A DNA stretch of 64,000 bases from CAG-390 sp964590755 (lineage in GTDB: Bacteria > Bacillota > Clostridia > Oscillospirales > CAG-272): positions 4,178 through 68,177 of the forward strand of contig CAZPYK010000003.1 of assembly GCA_964590755.1 (NCBI GenBank), written 5' to 3'. The translations under genes were made by a program, and so were the position numbers. Below the pieces are notes generated by a model that worked only from the letters and a program-made list of their open reading frames with translations, did not search any database and was not told where the DNA came from. The stretch's first letter is position 1. Each line of letters begins with the position of its first letter. This document shows, in pieces, positions 25,303-32,887 of this stretch.

Positions 25303-25800
25303 ATGAAGAAGAAATTGACTGCGGTCGAATTTCACGGCACTCCCGAGCAGGAAGAGAAGCTTCTTGCGGTGATTGCCAAATACGACGGAGTCAAGGGCAA
25401 AATGATGCCCATACTCCAGGAAGCGCAGGAGATCTACGGTTACCTTCCGTTAGAGGTCCAAAAGATCATTTCCTTAAAGACCGGCGTGTCTCTTGAGGAA
25501 ATATACGGTATCACCACCTTTTATTCTCAGTTTAAGCTCAATCCCGACGGTCAGATAGCCATTGCGGTATGTCTCGGTACCGCATGCTATGTTAAGGGCT
25601 CGGGCGAGGTCATCGATGAGATATCCAAACAGCTCGGCGTTCCGGTCGGAGGTATTTCCGAGGATGGCAGATATTCTCTTGAAGCCACGCGCTGCATAGG
25701 TGCATGCGGTCTGGCTCCCGTGCTTACCGTGAACGGCGAGGTTTACGGACGCCTTACGAAGGCGGATGTTGCCACAGTGCTTGCAAAGTATCGCGATTGA
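25303..25800 (+). CDS. NuoE-like [2Fe-2S] subunit of NADH-linked hydrogenase (HydC/HndA type)
   Basis: A 165-residue thioredoxin-fold ferredoxin subunit. The four cluster cysteines lie in AVCLGTACYVKGSGEV and EATRCIGACGLAPVLTV. The N-terminal half has the typical ILQEAQEIYGYLP and EEIYGITTFYSQF. It is the small electron-transfer subunit of trimeric [FeFe] hydrogenases. A strong AAGGGGG lies 9 nt before the ATG at 25303; an upstream in-frame ATG at 25264 lacks support. First gene of a three-gene operon. Confidence 0.93.
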   Translation: MKKKLTAVEFHGTPEQEEKLLAVIAKYDGVKGKMMPILQEAQEIYGYLPLEVQKIISLKTGVSLEEIYGITTFYSQFKLNPDGQIAIAVCLGTACYVKGSGEVIDEISKQLGVPVGGISEDGRYSLEATRCIGACGLAPVLTVNGEVYGRLTKADVATVLAKYRD

Positions 25801-25824
25801 TAAGGGCGAAAGGAAATAAAGAAC

Positions 25825-27717
25825 ATGGAACATACGATCAAAACTATCGAAGCCCTTAACGAGGTTAAGTCGGCTTGCTTGAAAGAAATGGCTCTGCGTA
25901 CGGGCGGAGACGCCACCGGCGGAAAGCTTAAGAGAGAGATACTTGTTTGCGGCGGTACCGGATGCACATCCTCGGGAAGCCCGAAGATCTGCGAACAGCT
26001 TGAGGAGCTTTTGAAGGCTCGCGGCGTCGCGGATACCGTAGAGGTCGTAATGACCGGCTGCTTCGGTCTCTGCGCACTCGGACCGATCATGATAGTGTAC
26101 CCGGAGGGTACATTCTACAGCATGGTCACGCCGGAGCATTTGGAGGAGATAGTCGACTCTCACATTATCGGCGGTGAGCCGGTTGAAAAGTATATGTATC
26201 ACGAAAAGTCGGAAAACGACAAGCTCGTGCCCAGACTTCAGGATACCAGATTCTTCAAAAAGCAACACAGAGTTGCACTGCGCAACTGCGGTGTTGTAAA
26301 CCCCGAAAAGATAGAGGATTACATAGCGCGCGACGGATATCAGGCTATTGCCAAGGCGCTGACAACAATGACCCCGGATGAAGTCATTCAGACTATGCTT
26401 GATTCGGGTCTGCGCGGACGCGGCGGTGCCGGTTTCCCGACCGGCCTTAAGTGGAAATTCGCTTCCGGCAACCGCGGCAACGTAAAGAAATATGTTTGCT
26501 GCAACGCCGACGAGGGCGACCCGGGTGCATTTATGGACCGTTCGGTGCTTGAGGGCGACCCGCATGCGGTGCTTGAGGCTATGTCCATAGCGGGATATGC
26601 CATCGGCGCGGATGAGGGATATATCTACGTTCGTGCAGAGTACCCCATAGCCATTCACAGACTTCAGATCGCCATAGATCAGGCTCGTGCCGCGGGATTG
26701 CTCGGCAAGGACATTTTCGGAACCGGCTTTGATTTCGATATTTCGCTCCGCTTCGGTGCCGGCGCATTCGTGTGCGGCGAGGAGACGGCGCTCATGACAT
26801 CCATCGAGGGCAAGAGAGGCGAACCGCGTCCCCGTCCGCCGTTCCCCGCAGTCAAGGGACTTTTCGCTCAGCCCACGATACTCAACAACGTTGAGACATA
26901 TGCAAACATCCCGCAGATCATTTTGAACGGTCCGGCGTGGTTCGCTTCCATGGGAACCGAAAAGTCAAAGGGAACCAAGGTGTTTGCTCTGGGCGGCAAG
27001 ATAACCAATACGGGCCTGGTGGAGGTTCCGATGGGAACCACGCTTCGCGAGGTCGTTGAGGATATCGGCGGCGGTATTCCGAACGGAAAGAAATTCAAGG
27101 CGGCTCAGACCGGCGGACCTTCCGGCGGATGTATTCCCGCTCATCTTATCGATACACCGATCGATTACGATAACCTGCTTGCCATCGGCTCTATGATGGG
27201 CTCGGGCGGACTTATCGTAATGGACGAGGACAACTGCATGGTCGATATCGCAAAATTCTTCCTTGAATTTACCGTTGACGAGTCATGCGGAAAGTGCACC
27301 GCATGTCGTATAGGTACAAAGCGTCTGCTTGAACTGCTGGACAAGATCATTTCCGGCAACGGTGAGCTTGAGGATATCGACAAGATGCAGGAGCTCTCGA
27401 TGTATATCAAGAGCAACTCTCTTTGCGGTCTCGGTCAGACGGCACCCAACCCCGTGCTTTCCACACTTCGCTATTTCAAGGACGAATATATTGCCCACAT
27501 CGTCGAAAAGAGATGTCCCGCCGGCGTGTGCAAGAAGCTGGTGCGCTATCGCATAGTAGAGGAAAACTGCAAGGGCTGCACCGCTTGTGCGAGAGTATGT
27601 CCCGTGGGCGCGATCTCGGGTACTGTAAGAAATCCGCATAAGATCGATCCCGCCAAGTGCGTCAAGTGCGGCGCTTGCATCCAGAAGTGCAAGTTCGGCG
27701 CAATCGTAAAGGAATAA
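25825..27717 (+). CDS. NuoF-like NADH-binding subunit of [FeFe] hydrogenase (HydB/HndC type)
   Basis: A 630-residue flavoprotein. An N-terminal [2Fe-2S] thioredoxin-like domain (CGGTGCTSSGSPKIC, then TGCFGLCALGP) is followed by the NuoF core with GRGGAGFPTGLKW (FMN), CNADEGDPGAF and CGEETALMTSIEGKRGEP (NADH/FMN). Next is the SLBB and [4Fe-4S] site ESCGKCTACRIGTKR, and a C-terminal ferredoxin with two [4Fe-4S] sites (CKGCTACARVCP and CVKCGACIQKCK). This is the layout of bifurcating HydB subunits that couple NADH and ferredoxin oxidation to H2 formation. Confurcation here is inferred from subunit composition. Confidence 0.95.
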   Translation: MEHTIKTIEALNEVKSACLKEMALRTGGDATGGKLKREILVCGGTGCTSSGSPKICEQLEELLKARGVADTVEVVMTGCFGLCALGPIMIVYPEGTFYSMVTPEHLEEIVDSHIIGGEPVEKYMYHEKSENDKLVPRLQDTRFFKKQHRVALRNCGVVNPEKIEDYIARDGYQAIAKALTTMTPDEVIQTMLDSGLRGRGGAGFPTGLKWKFASGNRGNVKKYVCCNADEGDPGAFMDRSVLEGDPHAVLEAMSIAGYAIGADEGYIYVRAEYPIAIHRLQIAIDQARAAGLLGKDIFGTGFDFDISLRFGAGAFVCGEETALMTSIEGKRGEPRPRPPFPAVKGLFAQPTILNNVETYANIPQIILNGPAWFASMGTEKSKGTKVFALGGKITNTGLVEVPMGTTLREVVEDIGGGIPNGKKFKAAQTGGPSGGCIPAHLIDTPIDYDNLLAIGSMMGSGGLIVMDEDNCMVDIAKFFLEFTVDESCGKCTACRIGTKRLLELLDKIISGNGELEDIDKMQELSMYIKSNSLCGLGQTAPNPVLSTLRYFKDEYIAHIVEKRCPAGVCKKLVRYRIVEENCKGCTACARVCPVGAISGTVRNPHKIDPAKCVKCGACIQKCKFGAIVKE

Positions 27718-27736
27718 TTCGAAGGAGAACGAGATA

Positions 27737-29491
27737 ATGGAAAAAATAAATGTAACGATCAACGGCAGAGAATATGCCGTAGATAAGGGCTGTACCGTTC
27801 TCGAGGCGGCAAGAGCCGCACATATAGACATTCCCACGCTTTGCTATCTCAAGGATATAAACGAGATAGGCGCATGTCGTATCTGCCTTGTTGAGGTATC
27901 CGAAAACGGCAAGCCCTTCCGCATGGTTGCATCCTGCGTTTATCCCGTGACCGAGGGAATGGCGATACGCACGAATTCGCCCGCGGTCTACAATGCAAGA
28001 AAGACCAACCTTGAGCTGGTGCTTTCCAACCACGAAAAGCACTGCCTTTCCTGCGTGCGCTCGACCACATGCGAGCTTCAAAAGCTTTGCAACGAATATG
28101 GTGTGGACGAGCACAGATTCGGCGGCGCCGTAAATCACTACGAGATAGACGACCGCTCCCCAATAATCCGTGATAACAATAAGTGCATACTTTGCCGCCG
28201 TTGTGTTGCCGCATGTTCGGCAATGCAGGGAATAGGTGTTATCGGCGCCAACGACAGAGGCTTTGATACGCATATCGCATGTGCCTTCGAGCAGCCGCTT
28301 TCCGAGACCTCGTGCGTAAACTGCGGTCAGTGCATCGTGGCATGTCCCGTGGGTGCTCTTTATGAGAGAGATGACACGGATAAGGTTCGCGAGGCTATTG
28401 CCGATCCGTCAAAGCATGTATTCATCTGCACCGCTCCCTCGGTACGTGCACAGATCGGAGAGTGCTTCGGCTATGAGCCCGGCACCGATTGCGAGGGCAA
28501 GATGGTAGCCGCACTCAAGGCTCTCGGCTTTGAAGGCGTATACGATATGAACCTTACCGCCGACTTGACGATAATCGAGGAGGCGAACGAGCTCATCGGT
28601 CGCATCCAAAACGGCGGAAAGCTTCCCATGATCACCTCCTGCTCGCCCGGATGGGTCAAGTTCTGCGAGCATTATTATCCCGAGTTTACCGAAAATCTTT
28701 CCACCTGCAAGTCTCCGCAGCAGATGTTCGGTGCTGTGATGAAGACCTATTTCGCCGAAAAGACGGGCTATGATCCCAAGGATATCTTCTTTGTGTCTGC
28801 GATACCTTGTACGGCAAAGAAGTTTGAGGTCGGCAGACCCGATCAGTCGGCGTCGGGATATCCGGATGTTGACGTTGCCATCACCACTCGCGAGGTGGGC
28901 AGAATGATAGAAAAGGCGGGCATAAAGTTCCGCGAGCTTGAGGATGAGACCTTCGATAAGCCGTTTGATATCGGTTCGGGTGCCGGAGCTATCTTCGGCG
29001 CGACCGGTGGCGTTATGGAAGCCGCACTGCGCTATGCCGCAGAGATCATTCTCGGCAAGCCGCTTGAGCAGCCTCTTGAAACGCCCGAGGTCAGACGCGC
29101 GGGCAACGATATAGGCTACAGGACCGCATCCTACAAGGTCGGAGATACGACGGTAAATGTTGCGGTAGCTTCCGGAACCAAGAATGCAGCGGCACTTTTG
29201 GATGACGTGAAGGCGGGCAAGCTGGATGTTCAATTTATTGAGATCATGGCATGTCCCGGCGGCTGTGTAAACGGCGGCGGTCAGCCTTATCAGCCGGCGT
29301 CGGTGCGCAACAATGTCGATCTTCGCGCACTTCGTGCCGCCGTCCTCTACAAGGACGATCGCGATTGCGATATCCGCGAATCTCAGAAGAATGCGGCTGT
29401 GATGAAGCTTTACGAGGAATACTTCGGAAAGCCCAACAGCCACAAGGCGCACGAGGTCCTGCATACATCATACATAAAGCGCGGGCTGTAA
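27737..29491 (+). CDS. hydA: [FeFe] hydrogenase catalytic subunit (HydA/HndD type)
   Basis: A 584-residue catalytic subunit that forms or oxidises H2. N-terminal [2Fe-2S] (C36, C47, C50, C67), a His-ligated [4Fe-4S] site (H99, C103, C106, C112), and two ferredoxin [4Fe-4S] clusters (C150/153/156/160 and C193/196/199/203). The H-cluster motifs are L1 TSCSPGW (300-306), L2 IPCTAKKFE (356-364) and L3 EIMACPGGCVNGGGQP (502-517). L1 has Ser303 where many enzymes have the proton-relay cysteine (TSCCP), and L2 has Ile356 for the usual Met. The C-terminal small-subunit helix follows. No HydEFG maturases are in the window. Confidence 0.96.
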   Translation: MEKINVTINGREYAVDKGCTVLEAARAAHIDIPTLCYLKDINEIGACRICLVEVSENGKPFRMVASCVYPVTEGMAIRTNSPAVYNARKTNLELVLSNHEKHCLSCVRSTTCELQKLCNEYGVDEHRFGGAVNHYEIDDRSPIIRDNNKCILCRRCVAACSAMQGIGVIGANDRGFDTHIACAFEQPLSETSCVNCGQCIVACPVGALYERDDTDKVREAIADPSKHVFICTAPSVRAQIGECFGYEPGTDCEGKMVAALKALGFEGVYDMNLTADLTIIEEANELIGRIQNGGKLPMITSCSPGWVKFCEHYYPEFTENLSTCKSPQQMFGAVMKTYFAEKTGYDPKDIFFVSAIPCTAKKFEVGRPDQSASGYPDVDVAITTREVGRMIEKAGIKFRELEDETFDKPFDIGSGAGAIFGATGGVMEAALRYAAEIILGKPLEQPLETPEVRRAGNDIGYRTASYKVGDTTVNVAVASGTKNAAALLDDVKAGKLDVQFIEIMACPGGCVNGGGQPYQPASVRNNVDLRALRAAVLYKDDRDCDIRESQKNAAVMKLYEEYFGKPNSHKAHEVLHTSYIKRGL

Positions 29492-29516
29492 GCGCTGATA
29501 AAATAAAGCTGAAAAT

Positions 29517-29542
29517 GGGGATGCCGATCTTGCGGCATCCCC
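29517..29542. terminator. Hairpin terminator between hydA and the flippase gene
   Basis: Perfect 10-bp stem GGGGATGCCG / CGGCATCCCC with a 6-nt loop, between two convergent genes. Confidence 0.7.
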
Positions 29543-29554
29543 TAAATAATGCAA

Positions 29555-31162
29555 TTATTCCGCTGTTTGTGAATGGCGTGAGCTTCTTTGAGGCAAAAGT
29601 GACGACCTCAGCCAGTGCCAAAGTTCGCTGTCTACGCTTCCGGTGGCATAAAGAAACGTCGCATAGATCAGAAGTGTAACGAGCATACGGCATGCCAGCG
29701 CCGCTTCCGCGCTCATGCTCGATAAAAACTGCGGCAATGCCAACAAAAGCAAGCGTGTGCAAGAGGTCGCTCCGACCACAGACAGCAACGGCAGTGCTAT
29801 CCAGTGAATGAGTTTCGGACGCATGGCGCTCACTCGGAGCAAGCGTGCGGCGCTGAGCGCAAAATTGATCAGCTCGCTGATGTACAGCACTGCGATATAT
29901 CCGTTTATTCCGAATAATGGCAGAAGCAGCCACACCAGAAGCGCCGACAATGCCGAATCCGCAATATTGACATTCATCGTATATACCTGCTCGCCCAAGC
30001 CTTTAAGCATTGAGTCGGTAACGGTATCAAGATACATCACGGGCATAAGAGGCCCCAGCGCACGTATCTGGCGAGAGACATCCGACGAGCCGTAGAGAAC
30101 GTTGCCCAATTCATCCGCAAAGCAGATAAAGATTCCCGCAGCTCCCGCACCGAAAATGACAGTCAAGCGCCATACTCTGCCGGAGATATAGGATATTCTT
30201 TTTCGTTCGTTCAGAGCCGAGGCGGTGGTGAGTTCGGGGATCAGCAGCCCGGTAAAGGAGTTGATCACGGCATACGGGAACATGACGATCGGCATTACCA
30301 TGGCGTTCAGCATACCGTATTCTGCAAGAGCGGTAACGCGCGACGAGCCCGATCTTTCCAAGCCGAGAGGGATCAATATGTGTTCTATGGTCGTAAAGCC
30401 CGACCGAACATACGAGCTGACGGCGACCGGAAGTGCGGTGGACAGCAGCATGCGTGTGCTTTCTCTCGCGCTTGTGTGTGAGTATCCCTTGCCTATATGA
30501 AAGCGCAGATCGAACAAAAAAAGAATAAATCCGACCGCGCAGGAAAGAATTTCGGATATTGCGCCGCCAAGCACCAGCGCGGTACAGCACCATTCGGCTC
30601 CCAGCGGCAAAAAACGCATGAGCAAAAACGACACCGAAAAAATTTTGACAGCTTGCTCGGTTATTTGCGACAGTGCACTCTTCCATACTCTTCTCACGGC
30701 GGAAAAATACCCCGACAGTGCAGAAGATATCGATATGGCGGGCAGGGACAAGCCGAGAAGCCTTAACTGCAGCACCGTACGCTCGTCGTTTAAGATTACT
30801 GTTCCTATACTGTCCGCCAGAGTGATCATCAGCAGTGCCGCCAAGGTGCCGAATCCGAGTGCGTATACGAGAGCGCGTTTAAGCGCTGCGCGTGCGGTGC
30901 CGCCGCCCCTGTCCTCTCCGTCGCTCAGCGCCTTGGCGACCGTTCTCGCGGTCGCAAGGTTTATGCCGGATGTTGCCAATGTCAGTCCAAATCCCCATAC
31001 GCTTGTGCAGAGCGAATACAGCCCCATTACCTCGGCGCCGACTTTGTTGGATATCCAAACGCTGAAGCTGACTCCGACTGCGCGCATGATGATCGCCGCG
31101 CAGGACATGAGCAATGAATTGTATATCAGTGTGCGCGCATGACTGCGCTCGCCGGGTAGCAT
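29555..31162 (-). CDS. Polysaccharide/SpoVB-like flippase (MOP superfamily)
   Basis: A 535-residue integral membrane protein with about 14 hydrophobic segments. The opening (LIYNSLLMSCAAIIMRAVG, NKVGAEVMGLYSLC) is typical of SpoVB/MurJ-like lipid-linked oligosaccharide flippases of spore formers. It may move a peptidoglycan or polysaccharide precursor across the membrane; the substrate cannot be read from sequence. The gene stands alone and is convergent with hydA. GGGGGAGG lies about 10 nt before the ATG. I find no clear sigma-A promoter in the upstream 146 bp, so a sporulation sigma factor is possible but unproved. Confidence 0.83.
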   Translation of the reverse strand: MLPGERSHARTLIYNSLLMSCAAIIMRAVGVSFSVWISNKVGAEVMGLYSLCTSVWGFGLTLATSGINLATARTVAKALSDGEDRGGGTARAALKRALVYALGFGTLAALLMITLADSIGTVILNDERTVLQLRLLGLSLPAISISSALSGYFSAVRRVWKSALSQITEQAVKIFSVSFLLMRFLPLGAEWCCTALVLGGAISEILSCAVGFILFLFDLRFHIGKGYSHTSARESTRMLLSTALPVAVSSYVRSGFTTIEHILIPLGLERSGSSRVTALAEYGMLNAMVMPIVMFPYAVINSFTGLLIPELTTASALNERKRISYISGRVWRLTVIFGAGAAGIFICFADELGNVLYGSSDVSRQIRALGPLMPVMYLDTVTDSMLKGLGEQVYTMNVNIADSALSALLVWLLLPLFGINGYIAVLYISELINFALSAARLLRVSAMRPKLIHWIALPLLSVVGATSCTRLLLLALPQFLSSMSAEAALACRMLVTLLIYATFLYATGSVDSELWHWLRSSLLPQRSSRHSQTAE

Positions 31163-31288
31163 TTTCGAACACCTCCCCCAAAAATGACACAGTAAATACT
31201 ATGCGCCGCGACACGATATCATTCTTGTATCATTCCCGACAAGCGTCTGATCCGGCGCAAATTATTTTAATAAAAACGGTCCGATTTA

Positions 31289-31317
31289 TTGCATGTGAGA
31301 GAAAAATATAGTATAAT
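31289..31317 (+). promoter_or_regulatory. Predicted sigma-A promoter of the rhamnose genes
   Basis: TTGCAT (31289-31294), 17-bp spacer, perfect TATAAT (31312-31317). Transcription would begin near 31324, inside the first tandem repeat, giving a leader of about 260 nt. Confidence 0.7.
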
Positions 31318-31526
31318 AGGTTCGGAATGTGATACACAGCAGATTTAATAGTTCTGTTTCCTCACCTTGACTTCAAACGCCGACGCGTTTGAAGTCCGAA
31401 GCGGGGTACAGAATTTTATAGTATGGTTGGTTCGGAATGTGATACACAGCAGATTTAATAGTTCTGTTTCCTCACCTTGACTTCAAACGCCGACGCGTTT
31501 GAAGTCCGAAGCGTGGTACGGAATTT
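31308..31526 (+). repeat. Two tandem ~110-bp repeats in the rhaA leader (candidate regulatory element)
   Basis: Unit 1 is 31308-31417 and unit 2 is 31418-31526. A third copy begins at 31527 but stops after about a dozen bases. The units differ mainly near their start (TATAATA versus TATGGTT) and near their end (GCGGGGTACAG versus GCGTGGTACGG). Each contains the palindrome TGTGATACACA (31328-31338; 31438-31448), a 12-bp stem GACTTCAAACGC / GCGTTTGAAGTC with a CGAC loop (31369-31396; 31479-31506), and an outer stem AGTTCTGT / ACAGAATT (ACGGAATT in unit 2, still pairable through a G-U). I recognise no known riboswitch. The 422-bp gap 31163-31584 is made of this element, its promoter and flanking A/T-rich sequence. 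Confidence 0.8.
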
Positions 31527-31584
31527 ATAGTTCGGAATAATTTTTAAAAATATCATATAAAGCTTGAAAGGTCGGTGATCTTTA

Positions 31585-32841
31585 ATGGATCGAAATGTTA
31601 TCTACGAGAATGCGCGAGAGCGTTATGCCAAGATCGGAGTCGATACCGAAGCTGCGTTGGCGACTCTCATGTCCACACCGATATCCATGCACTGTTGGCA
31701 GGGGGATGATGTGCGCGGCTTTGAAGGTGCATGTGCTCTTGACGGAGGTATTCAGGCAACGGGGAATTATCCCGGAGCTGCGCGCACTCCAACCGAGCTT
31801 ATGAGTGATATGGATAAGGCGCTCTCTCTTATTCCGGGTAAGCACAAAATAAACCTCCATGCGTCCTATGCCGTCTTTGACGGCGAGGTTCATGCCGACA
31901 GGGATGCGCTGCTGCCCGAGCATTTTGCGCCGTGGGTGCGCTTTGCCAAGGAGCGCGGTCTGGGCATTGATTTTAATCCCACGTTTTTCTCGCATCCGAT
32001 GGCGGCATCGGGGCTTACGCTTTCAAGCCCGGATGAGAGCATTCGCGGCTTTTGGGTCCGTCACGGTATTGCTTGTCTGCGAATAGCCGAGTATTTTGCG
32101 CGCGAGACCGGGACAAAGTGTCTTATGAACATATGGATCCCGGACGGGTATAAGGATGTCCCGGCCGACCGTTTGGGGCCGCGTATGCGTTTTGCCCGTT
32201 CGCTTGATGAGATCCTGGGGGCGGGATACGATCGTGAGCTTGTGGCGGTGTCTCTGGAATCCAAGGTCTTCGGAATAGGGCTTGAATCCTACACGGTCGG
32301 CTCGTCCGAATTCTGCCTTGAATACAGTGCGCGTCACGGACTTGTTCCGCTCATGGATAACGGACATTATCATCCTACCGAGAAGGTGAGCGATAAGATA
32401 TCGTCGATGCTTTTGTTTTCGGAAAACATAGCGTTGCATGTTACGCGAGCCGTCAGGTGGGACAGCGACCATGTCGTGCTGTTTGATGACGAGACACGCG
32501 AGATCGCAAAGGAGATAGTCGGATGCGACGCGCTTGGGCGCACATATCTTGCGCTTGATTATTTTGATGCAAGCATAAATCGCGTGGCGGCATGGGTGAT
32601 AGGTATGCGAAATCTGCAAAAGGCACTGCTTTCGGCATTACTTATGCCACATAAAAAGCTTACCGAGCTTCAGAACAATGCCGAATTTACCGAGCTTTTG
32701 ATCATGAACGAAGAATTGAAAACGCTTCCGTTCGGCGCGGTGTGGGAGGAGTTTTGCACACGTGCGGGAGTTCCCGTCGAGCTTGGGTGGTATAATGAAG
32801 TATCTAAATACGAGAGAGATGTACTTTCTCTGCGCAATTGA
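31585..32841 (+). CDS. rhaA: L-rhamnose isomerase
   Basis: A 418-residue enzyme converting L-rhamnose to L-rhamnulose in the cytosol. Recognisable family segments are ISMHCWQGDDVRGFE near the N-terminus, KHKINLHASYAVFDG, the metal-site region MNIWIPDGYKD, and PLMDNGHYHPTEKVSDK. Length is normal. GAAAGGT lies about 13 nt before the ATG. It is followed after 46 bp by a GH106-type rhamnosidase, so the pair releases and isomerises rhamnose. Rhamnulokinase (RhaB), rhamnulose-1-phosphate aldolase (RhaD) and a transporter are not in this window. The tandem repeats upstream probably regulate it. Confidence 0.95.
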   Translation: MDRNVIYENARERYAKIGVDTEAALATLMSTPISMHCWQGDDVRGFEGACALDGGIQATGNYPGAARTPTELMSDMDKALSLIPGKHKINLHASYAVFDGEVHADRDALLPEHFAPWVRFAKERGLGIDFNPTFFSHPMAASGLTLSSPDESIRGFWVRHGIACLRIAEYFARETGTKCLMNIWIPDGYKDVPADRLGPRMRFARSLDEILGAGYDRELVAVSLESKVFGIGLESYTVGSSEFCLEYSARHGLVPLMDNGHYHPTEKVSDKISSMLLFSENIALHVTRAVRWDSDHVVLFDDETREIAKEIVGCDALGRTYLALDYFDASINRVAAWVIGMRNLQKALLSALLMPHKKLTELQNNAEFTELLIMNEELKTLPFGAVWEEFCTRAGVPVELGWYNEVSKYERDVLSLRN

Positions 32842-32887
32842 TCGCAGGCATGCTTTGAGATAGGCTGTAAGAAAGGGCTGATAGGAT

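Noticed and set aside
25303..29491. Respiratory complex I genes
   Set aside because: NuoE- and NuoF-like subunits are followed by an [FeFe] hydrogenase with a full H-cluster site, and no membrane Nuo subunits are present.
31308..31526. CRISPR array
   Set aside because: The units are ~110 bp with no spacers between them and there are no cas genes.
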